A stretch of DNA of 15,390 nucleotides from Dolichospermum compactum NIES-806. Lineage in GTDB: Bacteria; Cyanobacteriota; Cyanobacteriia; Cyanobacteriales; Nostocaceae. Below the pieces are notes generated by a model. That model had not been told where the DNA came from. It did no database searches and worked only from the letters and a program-made list of their open reading frames with translations. The stretch's first letter is position 1, and the number at the start of each line of letters is the position of its first letter. The stretch covers positions 528,232-543,621 of the forward strand of contig NZ_AP018316.1 of assembly GCF_002368115.1 (NCBI RefSeq), read 5' to 3'. Below are positions 7,583-14,496 of this stretch, in pieces. The position numbers and the translations under genes were made by a program.

Positions 7583-8965
7583 TTAACTATTCTGATCATT
7601 GTCCGATAGCACTAGAAAAGCGGCTGCTTCTACATGAGCAGTTTGAGGAAAAAAGTCGGCAGGTTGCACTCTTGTGAGTTTATATAGCCCATCTTCGCAA
7701 AGTAATTTGAGGTCACGGGCGAGGGTGGCTACTTTACAACTGACGTAAACAATTCGAGATGGTTTCAGGTTTCTTAATGTTTTGATAACGTTAGCTTCAC
7801 ATCCTTTGCGGGGCGGATCAAGTAAGACGACATCTGGGATAATTTCCAAATTCTGGAGAATCTTTTCGACTGCGCCTACTTGGAATGTGACATTATTGAT
7901 GCCATTTTCTTTGGCATTGATAGTTGCTTGTTGTACTGCTGTTGATTGCAGTTCTAAACCTGTGATGTGCCGTGCTTGTTTGGCTAGGGGTAAAGTTAAT
8001 GTCCCTATACCACAGTAGGCATCAATGAGGATTTCATGCCCTTGTAGGTTCAGTTCTGACTGAATTACGGCTAGGAGTGCTTCGGCTGTTTCTGTGTACA
8101 CTTGGAAAAATGTATCTGGTCCGATTTGAAAATCCAGTCCAGCGAATTTTTCTTGGAGATGGGGAGTTCCAGCTAAACAACGGGTTTCTGATCCAAATAT
8201 AGCATTTGTGCGATCGCTATTGCGGTTAAGTGACACACCAACTAACTCAGGATAACGCTGTAACCATTGCTGGGCTTGGGTTTCAATTCCTGGTAAATTC
8301 CAATCTTTGACCACCAAAGTTAGCAGCATTTCTCCTGTGCGACGACCAATGCGTAAACCCAAATGGCGAATTAAGCCTTTATGTCGGGTTTCGTCATAAA
8401 TTGACCAACCTTGCTTTTCAATATCCAATTTTACTTCAGCTAATAGGGGATTTAATCGCTGGTCTTGGACGGGGCATTGATTCAAGTTGATTAATTTATG
8501 AGTACCTTTGTGATAATATCCAGCTTGGACATGACCTGTGGCTGACCTACCGATAGGATAGGTGACTTTGTTGCGATAGCCAAAGGATGCAGCAGATACT
8601 AAGACTGGATCTATAGGTGGATTCACAAAACCGCCAATTCTTTCTAAGGCTTGAGTTACTTGATTGTGTTTGGCGATTAATTGGTAGTCATAATTAATAT
8701 GTTGCCACTGACAACCACCGCATTTATCGGCGACAATACAACTGGGACGCACCCGTTGAGGTGAGGCTTGCAATAATTCCTGCACCTGACCATAGGCATA
8801 TTTTGGCTTAACATTGAATAGTTTGACAAGTAGGCGATCGCCCGGAACAGTATCAGGAACAAAAACCACCCGCTGCTCAAAGCGTCCCACACCATCACCC
8901 GTGTCGCTTAAATCAGTAATTTCCAGTTCAATAATTTCATCTTGTCGCCACATTATATTAGTCAT
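7583..8965 (-). CDS. rlmD: 23S rRNA (uracil-C5)-methyltransferase, RlmD/RumA type
   Basis: The 460-residue enzyme transfers a methyl group from S-adenosylmethionine to C5 of a uracil, in RlmD at 23S rRNA U1939. It has an N-terminal TRAM RNA-binding domain (about residues 8-66; 'DLSDTGDGVGRF'). The iron-sulfur cysteines are C76, C82, C85 ('CIVADKCGGC') and C164 ('LNQCPVQDQ'). Further on are a SAM motif 'DAYCGIGTLTLPLA' and the 'LDPPRKGC' motif. The catalytic-cysteine segment is 'VYVSCKVATLARDL' (Cys410). RlmD versus the related RlmC or TrmA is inferred from length, TRAM and cysteines; some cyanobacteria have several paralogues. The ATG at 8963-8965 lies within a heptamer repeat; Met5 (8951-8953, MWRQDE) is an equally plausible start. 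Confidence 0.9.
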   Translation of the reverse strand: MTNIMWRQDEIIELEITDLSDTGDGVGRFEQRVVFVPDTVPGDRLLVKLFNVKPKYAYGQVQELLQASPQRVRPSCIVADKCGGCQWQHINYDYQLIAKHNQVTQALERIGGFVNPPIDPVLVSAASFGYRNKVTYPIGRSATGHVQAGYYHKGTHKLINLNQCPVQDQRLNPLLAEVKLDIEKQGWSIYDETRHKGLIRHLGLRIGRRTGEMLLTLVVKDWNLPGIETQAQQWLQRYPELVGVSLNRNSDRTNAIFGSETRCLAGTPHLQEKFAGLDFQIGPDTFFQVYTETAEALLAVIQSELNLQGHEILIDAYCGIGTLTLPLAKQARHITGLELQSTAVQQATINAKENGINNVTFQVGAVEKILQNLEIIPDVVLLDPPRKGCEANVIKTLRNLKPSRIVYVSCKVATLARDLKLLCEDGLYKLTRVQPADFFPQTAHVEAAAFLVLSDNDQNS

Positions 8966-8970
8966 TAGTC
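8957..8970. repeat. Two ATTAGTC heptamers overlapping the rlmD start
   Basis: Two perfect ATTAGTC units run through the annotated rlmD start. The CAT read as ATG on the reverse strand (8963-8965) is formed at their junction, exactly as at 6340-6342. Confidence 0.75.
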
Positions 8971-9031
8971 AATTGCTAGAGAACAGGGAACTTTCTCACT
9001 AGGAAGCGGAAGTTCCCCAATGTCAAATTTC

Positions 9032-9062
9032 GACACTCCCCGGTCTCAAGACACGGGGATTC
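9032..9062 (-). ncRNA. IS200/IS605-type right-end hairpin, possible omega-RNA terminus
   Basis: Read on the minus strand, GAATCCCCGTGTCTTGAGAC and then CGGGGAGTGTC form a hairpin (CCCCG/CGGGG plus GTC/GAC with one bulged base, 4-nt loop). It overlaps the last codons and stop of a tnpB-like tail. 'GAATCCCCG...CGGGGAGTGTC' is, from general knowledge, the shape of many cyanobacterial IS605-family right ends, where the tnpB 3' end forms the scaffold of the TnpB guide RNA. Whether it is transcribed today is unknown; no full tnpB remains here. Confidence 0.55.
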
Positions 9063-9180
9063 TTGGTTCGACGAGACCACTTAAACTAGATTCCTTGCGT
9101 TGTCTAACCCAGAGGTGGGACTCTCCCCAAGCGTTAACTTTCGGTCTGCCTGACCGTAGTTGCATTACTGCAAGTCCTGT
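9046..9180 (-). pseudogene. C-terminal remnant of TnpB (IS200/IS605 accessory nuclease)
   Basis: Forty-four codons end at TGA inside the right-end hairpin; an in-frame TAA at 9181-9183 closes the upstream side. The translation (GLAVMQLRSGRPKVNAWGES near its start, ending 'SSLSGLVEPRIPVS') has the character of the variable C-terminal tail seen in cyanobacterial TnpB proteins. The RuvC core and zinc finger are absent. Overlap of the stop with a GAATCCCCG-type hairpin is the best support. The call rests on pattern memory, not a search. The remnant lies between rlmD and apcD and must postdate assembly of that gap or have decayed within it. Confidence 0.5.
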
Positions 9181-9240
9181 TTAACTTGAAACGAGAAAGT
9201 TTCAAAATTCTGATTTGTCTAGTCCCTATAAATCTTTTAA

Positions 9241-9274
9241 CTACTGCTAGGAAGAAGCTAGAACAATGCAGTAG
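9241..9274. repeat. Inverted repeat CTACTGC/GCAGTAG
   Basis: A 7-bp inverted repeat (9241-9247 and 9268-9274) with a 20-nt spacer that contains CTAG...CTAG. It lies between the tnpB remnant and the apcD upstream region; it could belong to the decayed insertion element or to apcD control. Confidence 0.4.
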
Positions 9275-9350
9275 AAACGCATAGATCTAATTGTCAAGGT
9301 ACAAATTACCGTTAGGTAGTTAGGTTTTTATACAGGTTTATTACCTTTCC

Positions 9351-9398
9351 TGTTACAAATAGTGTAACACCATCAGTCACTGGGGGATAAATCCCCCA
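9351..9398. promoter_or_regulatory. Dyad TGTTAC-N7-GTAACA and adjacent hairpin upstream of apcD
   Basis: A perfect 6-bp dyad (TGTTAC 9351-9356, GTAACA 9364-9369) is followed by a near-perfect palindrome TGGGGGAT-AA-ATCCCCCA (9381-9398), about 190-240 bp before apcD. The dyad has operator-like geometry; the GC-rich palindrome resembles an insertion-element subterminal hairpin. Which of the two roles applies cannot be decided from the sequence. Confidence 0.35.
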
Positions 9399-9587
9399 CA
9401 CGGCTTTCATTTCCGGCTTAAAAAACATTAAAATTTAAGAATTTTTAGGATTTTTAGGTTTTAATTTCGGGGCTTTTAGCCCATTTTTTTGTAAATTAAT
9501 TTATCTCTATCTTCCCATACACTTCACGAATGTCCCTTTAAGTCGGTAAACTAGCAGATATAAATATTTCAGTTCATTTAGATAATC

Positions 9588-10073
9588 ATGACTGTAATTA
9601 GCCAAGTTATTCTCCAAGCTGACGACGAACTGCGTTACCCCAGCAGTGGCGAACTCAAAAACATCAAAGCATTTTTGGAAACAGGTGTGCAGCGCACAAG
9701 AATAGCCGCCACCCTTTCCGAAAACGAGAAAAAGATCGTCCAAGAAGCCACCAAAAAACTTTGGCAAAAACGCCCTGACTTTATCGCCCCCGGTGGTAAT
9801 GCTTACGGTGAAAAACAACGGGCTTTGTGTATTCGGGACTTTGGCTGGTACTTACGCCTAATCACCTACGGTGTACTCGCCGGTGACAAAGAACCCATTG
9901 AAAAAATTGGTTTGGTTGGTGTGCGGGAAATGTACAACTCTCTCGGTGTTCCTGTGCCTGGAATGGTAGAAGCTATCACCTCTCTCAAACAAGCGTCCTT
10001 GGATTTATTAAATGCAGAAGACGCTGGGGAAACAGCACCTTACTTTGATTACATCATTCAAGCAATGTCATAA
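9588..10073 (+). CDS. apcD: Allophycocyanin-B alpha subunit (ApcD)
   Basis: ApcD is a terminal emitter of the phycobilisome core. It pairs with an allophycocyanin beta subunit and passes excitation energy, chiefly toward photosystem I, from the stromal face of the thylakoid. The 161-residue length is exactly that expected. The sequence opens with the ApcD-like 'VISQVILQADDELRYPSSGE', has the phycocyanobilin-binding Cys81 in 'RALCIRDFGWYLRLITYGV', and ends 'PYFDYIIQAMS'. These features separate it from ApcA, which normally sits with apcB and apcC. As in other cyanobacteria it stands alone, away from the apcABC cluster. No strong Shine-Dalgarno precedes the ATG. The upstream region has been altered by an insertion-element remnant. 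Confidence 0.96.
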   Translation: MTVISQVILQADDELRYPSSGELKNIKAFLETGVQRTRIAATLSENEKKIVQEATKKLWQKRPDFIAPGGNAYGEKQRALCIRDFGWYLRLITYGVLAGDKEPIEKIGLVGVREMYNSLGVPVPGMVEAITSLKQASLDLLNAEDAGETAPYFDYIIQAMS

Positions 10074-10712
10074 TCAAAACCCTGTACAATAGCAGGAAAC
10101 AGAGTTAAAAGTCTTGAATTCCCCACAGTTGGTAGTAGCTATGGCAAGTATTTGTCAGGTTATTAACTAGTTGTGGGGATATGTTATACTTATCATAAGT
10201 TATTAAGTAGGTGAACAGAAAAATTTAAAGGTATGTGAAGAAAAGTAAAATTACTCAAAACTCTCTTCCTGTTCCCAGTTAAGAGTTCCCTGTTCCCTTG
10301 CCCCAACGACAATTTTTAACGCCCACCTACTTATCTTAGCAACAACAAAAAAAACGACAGACTGATAGTAGGCTGTCGGTAGTTAGTATGTTCCCTATTA
10401 ATGACTCGGCTAGAGTTCAATGAACGTCAATCATACCAACGCGGCAATTTCCCTGAGATGATGTCAATCATATATATCTGTGACTTCTATCACCTTAGAG
10501 AAACAGGAGTAAGGAGTTCAGGAGTCACCGAGTCATCGAGTCAGGAGGAAGAATTAGAGAGAAGTAAGAATAGATTACTTACAAAATAATCAGGAATTAG
10601 AAAACTTAAAAAAATAATCCTCCTTAAAACCGACTTTCTTCTCGCAATTTATGTGATCATTATTGAGAGGGAATAAACTCGAAGTTATCAGGTAGAAGGA
10701 AATAAATTTTTC
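10074..10712. other. 639-bp non-coding gap with inverted repeats
   Basis: No convincing gene is seen. Structures present: CCCCACA/TGTGGGG (10121-10127, 10172-10178); a perfect 10-bp inverted pair TAAGTAGGTG / CACCTACTTA (10204-10213, 10324-10333) enclosing 110 bp; degenerate TTCCCTG heptamers (about 10265-10300); a small stem CGACAG/CTGTCG near 10355-10380; a 9-bp inverted pair ATGACTCGG / CCGAGTCAT (10401-10409, 10528-10536); and GTCAATCATA twice (10426, 10463). It must hold the apcD 3' end and the ABC operon promoter. A small RNA is possible but not demonstrated. Confidence 0.45.
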
Positions 10713-11696
10713 ATGTCAATCATTATAGCAGAAAAACTTAATAAATTTTACCCTGTATCCACAAAACAACCAGGTATTCGGGGAACAATTAACCATTTTT
10801 TCCGCCGCACCTATCGCTCAATTCCCGCAGTTCAGGATATCACTTTTACCATTGAAACCGGAGAGATCGTGGGGTTTTTAGGTCCTAATGGTGCCGGCAA
10901 AACTACCACCCTAAAAATGCTGACAGGATTAATTCATCCTTCTAAAGGAACAGTTAAAGTTGGTGGATTTGTTCCCTTTAATCGTCAAGAAGCATTTTTG
11001 CAAAAAATCACCTTAGTGATGGGACAAAAACAGCAATTGATTTGGGATTTACCAGCATTAGATTCTCTGAGAATTAACGCCGCAATTTATAATATTTCTG
11101 ATAAAGAATTTCAACGTCGAGTTGGAGAACTAACAGAAATGCTGGCTTTAGAAGGTAAATTAACCCAACCCGTCCGCAAATTATCATTAGGTGAACGGAT
11201 GAAAGCTGAACTGTTAGCAGCACTTTTACACCGTCCCCAAGTTTTATTTCTAGATGAACCAACTTTAGGATTAGATGTTAACGCTCAAGCAGGAGTGCGT
11301 AATTTTTTGAAAGAATATAATCAGCTATATCAAGCCACAATATTATTAACAAGTCATTACATGGCTGATATTACAGCTTTGTGTGAACGGGTGTTATTAA
11401 TTCATCAAGGAAAACTCATTTATGATGGCAGGTTAGATGGATTATTAGAAAATTTTGCTCCTTATCGAGAAATTTATGTCGAATTAGCGCAAGCATTACC
11501 CCTAGAAAAACTTATGTCCTATGGTGATGTGCAAATGCTAGAAGGAAGAGCGGTGAGATTTATTGTCCAACAAGAAGTCATGACTCGCACTGTTTCTCAG
11601 ATTTTAGCCGATTTAGAAGTGATAGATTTAACAGTTACAGAACCACCTGTAGAAGAGGTAATTGGTAGAGTTTTTCAAAAAGGATTTAACCATTGA
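10713..11696 (+). CDS. ABC-2 type exporter, ATP-binding subunit
   Basis: This 327-residue ATPase powers an ABC-2 type exporter at the cytoplasmic membrane. Walker A is GPNGAGKTT (57-65), the Q-loop Gln105 ('MGQKQQL'), signature LSLGERM (157-163), Walker B VLFLDEP (177-183) and H-loop His215 ('LTSHYM'). The N-terminal extension ('VSTKQPGIRGTINHFFRRTYRSI') and the C-terminal domain of about 90 residues match the group of NatA-like proteins classed as uncharacterised ABC-2 ATPases (COG4586-like). An AAGGA site about 13 bp upstream supports the ATG. Its TGA overlaps the TTG start of the next gene, so the two are translationally coupled. Substrate unknown; some cyanobacterial relatives act in envelope or polysaccharide export, which is only an analogy. 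Confidence 0.93.
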   Translation: MSIIIAEKLNKFYPVSTKQPGIRGTINHFFRRTYRSIPAVQDITFTIETGEIVGFLGPNGAGKTTTLKMLTGLIHPSKGTVKVGGFVPFNRQEAFLQKITLVMGQKQQLIWDLPALDSLRINAAIYNISDKEFQRRVGELTEMLALEGKLTQPVRKLSLGERMKAELLAALLHRPQVLFLDEPTLGLDVNAQAGVRNFLKEYNQLYQATILLTSHYMADITALCERVLLIHQGKLIYDGRLDGLLENFAPYREIYVELAQALPLEKLMSYGDVQMLEGRAVRFIVQQEVMTRTVSQILADLEVIDLTVTEPPVEEVIGRVFQKGFNH

Positions 11697-12490
11697 TAAC
11701 CATGAAAAAACTTGTTGAAAAATCCTTAACTTTGCTGTCGGTATATTATGCTAATGTGCTGGAATATAGATCGGAATTAATATTCTGGGTTTTAGCTGGT
11801 TCTTTACCAATTATCATGATGGGTATTTGGATGCAAGCTGCTGATAGTGGTAAATTTGCTTTTAAATCTGTGGACTTTGCTCGATATTTTTTCGCAGTTT
11901 TTCTTGCTAGACAAATCACAGTTGTTTGGGTAATTTATGATTTTGAAAAAGAAGTATTAGAAGGGAAACTTTCGCCCAAATTATTACAGCCTTTAGATCC
12001 AGTTTGGCATCATGTTGCCAACCATCTGGCGGAAAGAGTCGCTAGAATGCCTTTTGTATTGCTTTTATCAACATTCTTTTTTGTTCTCTATCCTCAAGCC
12101 TTTTGGTTGCCAAGTATAACCAACTTTTTTCTATTCCTCTTAGTAGCAATTATGGTTTTTGCTTTAAGATTTATCATTCAATATACCTTTGCTATGTTTG
12201 CCTTTTGGACAGAAAGAGCCGCAGCTTTAGAAAATTTATGGTTGTTGGTTTTTGTATTTTTATCAGGTTTAATAGCACCTTTAGATGTTTTTCCAGAAAA
12301 TATCAGAAACATAGTTATGTTCACACCTTTTCCTTATATGATTAATTTTCCAGCTAGTATTTTAGTAGGACTACCTGTAGATTTAACCAGAGGATTCCTA
12401 TCAATCTCAGGTTGGTTTCTTGTATTTTTTGGTGCTAATCGTTTTTTATGGCGCAGAGGAATGAAAAAATATTCAGGTATGGGGGCTTAA
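11693..12490 (+). CDS. ABC-2 type exporter, membrane subunit
   Basis: A 265-residue integral membrane protein with about six hydrophobic segments, among them 'LIFWVLAGSLPIIMMGIWM', 'MPFVLLLSTFFFVLYPQAF', 'FFLFLLVAIMVFALRF' and 'LWLLVFVFLSGLIAPLDVF'. It is the permease partner of the preceding ATPase (COG4587/ABC-2 family type). The TTG at 11693 overlaps the ATPase stop and has AGGA 8 bp before it. The ATG at 11702 (MKKLVEK) is an alternative start, giving 262 aa. Systems of this kind often have a second, different permease; none follows here, so the transporter would be a homodimer or use a subunit encoded elsewhere. Downstream lies the end of a degraded gene on the opposite strand. Confidence 0.9.
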   Translation: MITMKKLVEKSLTLLSVYYANVLEYRSELIFWVLAGSLPIIMMGIWMQAADSGKFAFKSVDFARYFFAVFLARQITVVWVIYDFEKEVLEGKLSPKLLQPLDPVWHHVANHLAERVARMPFVLLLSTFFFVLYPQAFWLPSITNFFLFLLVAIMVFALRFIIQYTFAMFAFWTERAAALENLWLLVFVFLSGLIAPLDVFPENIRNIVMFTPFPYMINFPASILVGLPVDLTRGFLSISGWFLVFFGANRFLWRRGMKKYSGMGA

Positions 12491-12560
12491 TAATTCATAA
12501 TTTAATTGACTTCAGCAGTGTAAATATTTTGTATAAGTTCTTGTAATTCATCAATATTAT

Positions 12561-12565
12561 TTACA
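12561..12565. repeat. Target-site duplication TTACA, left of element copy 1
   Basis: TTACA at 12561-12565 is repeated exactly at 12691-12695 on the other side of the 125-bp element, marking a 5-bp target duplication. Confidence 0.8.
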
Positions 12566-12690
12566 TAGGACTTACGCAAGTGTCACACCAAAAATCTGTT
12601 GTAGGGTACGTCAGACTGCATAAATTCTGCAAATAAACAGATTGTTGATATCTGACGCACCCTACCAATGTGCCAGTTGCGTAAGTCCTG
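12566..12690 (-). mobile_element. 125-bp non-autonomous element (MITE-like), copy 1
   Basis: The element has 13-bp perfect terminal inverted repeats (AGGACTTACGCAA / TTGCGTAAGTCCT) one base inside each end, extending imperfectly through 'CTGGCACA/GTGTCACA'. A second, inner inverted pair, GTAGGGTACGTCAG and CTGACGCACCCTAC, has one mismatch, so the whole element can fold into a long hairpin. It encodes no protein. A perfect 5-bp duplication (TTACA) flanks it. On the minus strand it starts CAGGACTT and ends GTCCTA, the same as copy 2 on the plus strand; the inner 123 bp match copy 2 at 120 positions. It would need a transposase supplied in trans. Confidence 0.85.
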
Positions 12691-12695
12691 TTACA
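12691..12695. repeat. Target-site duplication TTACA, right of element copy 1
   Basis: Partner of the TTACA at 12561-12565. The duplicated bases contain the GTA codon (read on the minus strand) shared by both halves of the interrupted ORF. Confidence 0.8.
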
Positions 12696-12934
12696 GTTAG
12701 GCTATACTTTTGAATAGTTCTTAGGTTGGCTAAATCAGAAATTTTTGAGATTATTGACATTAACTGTAAACCTTCACTTCCGAATTTGATATCTAATACT
12801 AATTCAATACTTAATAGCCGTTCTTGTAGCCGTCCTTATTCCCTACCTTTGTGCAAAATTTCCTGATAAAAGAAAGATTTTTCCAACATATCTCTACTCC
12901 TTATAATAAACTCTGATTCGTGGTGATTAGGAAT

Positions 12935-13036
12935 TTATGCCTTAGTTTCTTTAGGGGTGTTAATCAATAAGGGATAGGCAGAAAAATCATATTCTTCTTC
13001 CACCAATACTGTATAAGTCCACATTTGTTTGGGCAT
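12935..13036 (-). pseudogene. 33-codon ORF or gene remnant upstream of the degraded ORF
   Basis: A minus-strand frame from ATG 13034-13036 to TAA 12935-12937 reads MPKQMWTYTVLVEEEYDFSA, then YPLLINTPKETKA. It is in the same frame as the degraded ORF that starts 45 bp after its stop, and could have been co-transcribed with it. 'YTVLVEEEYDFSAY' loosely recalls the start of HicB-type antitoxins, but the rest does not follow that family and no hicA is visible. It may equally be the 3' end of a lost gene. Low certainty. Confidence 0.3.
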
Positions 13037-13246
13037 TTCCAGCTTATACCGTGATTATAACTCACAAAAATTTCGGCTCTTCGGTACTTGTTATCCTAAA
13101 TTACCAGTTGCTAAAAGGGAACAGGAGACAGAGAGAATATTTTGCCATAATATTCAAAAATATGATTTATTAACTTTGCTGGGAAACACTAAATACAATA
13201 AATTAGTCTGTTAATTAACAACCGCAAAAAATTTGTTTATCAGCCT

Positions 13247-14164
13247 ATGAATACCATGCGTAACGCTATTAATCCAGAGAATAAATTGTCAGGTTTTAGT
13301 ATTATCAACCGTGCCAAAATGTTTATAGGCATAATTGCTGCTGTCCCCATTGCTTTAAGCTCACCAGCAAAGGCTTTAGAAGTACAGGTGTTACCTAAAA
13401 ATCCTCAATTAGGAGATACAATTTCTGTTGTCATTGAGGCAAATTCCCCAGAGAAAACCAGCAATCCTACTGTCACAGTGGGGGGGGAAATATATCCGGC
13501 CTTTGAAATTGCACCTCGTAAATATCGTTCTTTTGTGCCTACAACTCCCTTAGAAAAAGCTGGAGTGAGAACCATTAAAGTTTCCGAAGGTGGACAAGAA
13601 CAAAATTTATCAGTAAAGGTGCGCGATCGCAAATTTCCCGTCCAACGAATTACCTTACCACCTGGAAAAGCTGGAGTTAAGGCTACTGAATACGAACTCA
13701 AACGCGTAAAAGAATTAAAAGCCCTACAAACACCAGAAAAATATTGGAATGGTGCTTTTCTTGCTCCCAATGCTGGGAGAACATCCACTAAATATGGTGT
13801 CCGTCGCTACTATAATGGTAAATTTGCCAAAGACTACTACCACCGTGGACAAGACTATGCAGGTGCAGCGGGTTCAACCGTAATTACCCCAGCCGCCGGA
13901 CGAGTTGCTTTAGTGGGTAAAGTATCCCAAGGGTTCCGAGTTCATGGTAATGTAGTAGGCATTGATCACGGTCAGGGAATTATCAGCATTTTCATGCACC
14001 TAAGTCGTATTGATGTCAAAGAAGGTGATTTTGTGCAAGTAGGGCAAAAAATTGGTGCAGTGGGTTCAACAGGTGCATCTACTGGACCGCACCTACACTG
14101 GGGTTTGTATGTGAACGGACAATCTGTTGATCCATTACCGTGGAAATCTCAGAAAATTGATTAA
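13247..14164 (+). CDS. Secreted M23-family peptidoglycan metallopeptidase
   Basis: This 305-residue protein is a lysostaphin/LytM-type zinc peptidase expected to cut peptidoglycan cross-links outside the cytoplasmic membrane. A signal peptide is likely (hydrophobic stretch about residues 25-38, cleavage near AKA 41-43). A beta-rich N-terminal domain (about 45-125; 'NPQLGDTISVVIEANSPE') and a linker lead to the M23 domain (about 165-298). Zinc ligands are His199 and Asp203 in 'YHRGQDYAG' and His284 in 'GPHLHWGLYVNG'; His251 ('FMHLS') and His282 complete the active site, so it looks active. It differs from inactive EnvC/NlpD-type activators, which lose these residues. The start has an alternative at Met4. 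The gene lies between two inverted copies of the 125-bp element but shows no sign of foreign composition. Confidence 0.92.
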   Translation: MNTMRNAINPENKLSGFSIINRAKMFIGIIAAVPIALSSPAKALEVQVLPKNPQLGDTISVVIEANSPEKTSNPTVTVGGEIYPAFEIAPRKYRSFVPTTPLEKAGVRTIKVSEGGQEQNLSVKVRDRKFPVQRITLPPGKAGVKATEYELKRVKELKALQTPEKYWNGAFLAPNAGRTSTKYGVRRYYNGKFAKDYYHRGQDYAGAAGSTVITPAAGRVALVGKVSQGFRVHGNVVGIDHGQGIISIFMHLSRIDVKEGDFVQVGQKIGAVGSTGASTGPHLHWGLYVNGQSVDPLPWKSQKID

Positions 14165-14434
14165 GTTGTTGACCTGATTACTTTCTCAAGCCAAAATACC
14201 TGCATATAAATAGTACAATTTGGTAGAGTAATTAATTCAGTAACGTCAGTAACTCAGCCCTAAGCTGAGTTTCCCACTTACCGCGAAGTCTTATGATAAC
14301 GGGGTACTTAAGCCCCTTATCTATCTATATATTTGAACTAATTCTGCTATTGTATTCTGGGTGATTGATAGCATTCCTATTTAATTTAGCTATCGGAAAT
14401 TTTATGTTTCTATCCAGAAATACATACTTTTATG
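14165..14434. other. Gap between the M23 peptidase gene and the IS66 element
   Basis: These 270 bp carry no protein-like ORF. A perfect 8-bp hairpin, AACTCAGC-CCTAA-GCTGAGTT (14251-14271), lies 87 bp after the peptidase stop and could end its transcript, though no T tract follows. A weaker GGGG...CCCC pairing occurs at about 14300-14317. Confidence 0.5.
14251..14271 (+). terminator. Candidate hairpin downstream of the M23 peptidase gene
   Basis: An 8-bp perfect stem (AACTCAGC/GCTGAGTT) with a 5-nt loop. The absence of a T run makes intrinsic termination uncertain; it may be part of an older repeat. Confidence 0.35.
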
Positions 14435-14491
14435 GTAACCGTTCAGGGGGGTAGAAGAGCGATCGTTAAAAAATTACCTCCAAAATGTGAT

Positions 14492-14496
14492 AAATT
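14492..14496. repeat. Target-site duplication AAATT, left of element copy 2
   Basis: AAATT at 14492-14496 recurs at 14622-14626, bounding the second 125-bp element exactly as TTACA bounds the first. Confidence 0.78.

Larger units (their letters stand above)
12502..12889 (-). pseudogene. Degraded 85-codon ORF, cut by a 125-bp element and a stop
   Basis: A minus-strand ORF starts at ATG 12887-12889, 7 nt after a strong AGGAG (12897-12901). It reads MLEKSFFYQEILHKGRE, then TAA (12836-12838), then on in the same frame GRLQERLLSIELVLDIKFGS and through '...SDLANLRTIQKYSLTV'. The 125-bp element follows, and beyond it comes 'NNIDELQELIQNIYTAEVN' to TAA at 12502-12504. Removing the element plus one 5-bp duplication joins both halves in frame, so the insertion hit a once-open frame. 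'FYQEIL.KGREEGR...ELVLDIKFGSEGLQL' resembles the C-terminal part of cyanobacterial Rpn/PD-(D/E)XK transposase-like nuclease proteins; the nuclease domain itself is not present. The TAA most simply replaced GAA. Confidence 0.6.

Noticed and set aside
9361..9420. Possible group II intron 3' domain ('GAAAGCCGTGTGGGGG' on the minus strand)
   Set aside because: The pairing does not close with the usual complementary CACACGG segment, and there is no reverse transcriptase or domain V motif.
9507..9818. A 103-codon minus-strand ORF over apcD
   Set aside because: Antisense shadow of the well-conserved apcD gene.
10401..10589. A 62-codon plus-strand ORF before the ABC operon
   Set aside because: It is built largely from degenerate GAGTCA repeats, has no ribosome site and reads as low-complexity; I treat it as chance.
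13029..13214. A 61-codon plus-strand ORF before the M23 peptidase
   Set aside because: It overlaps the minus-strand remnant and includes a heptamer-like GGGAACAGGAGACAG stretch; no family resemblance.
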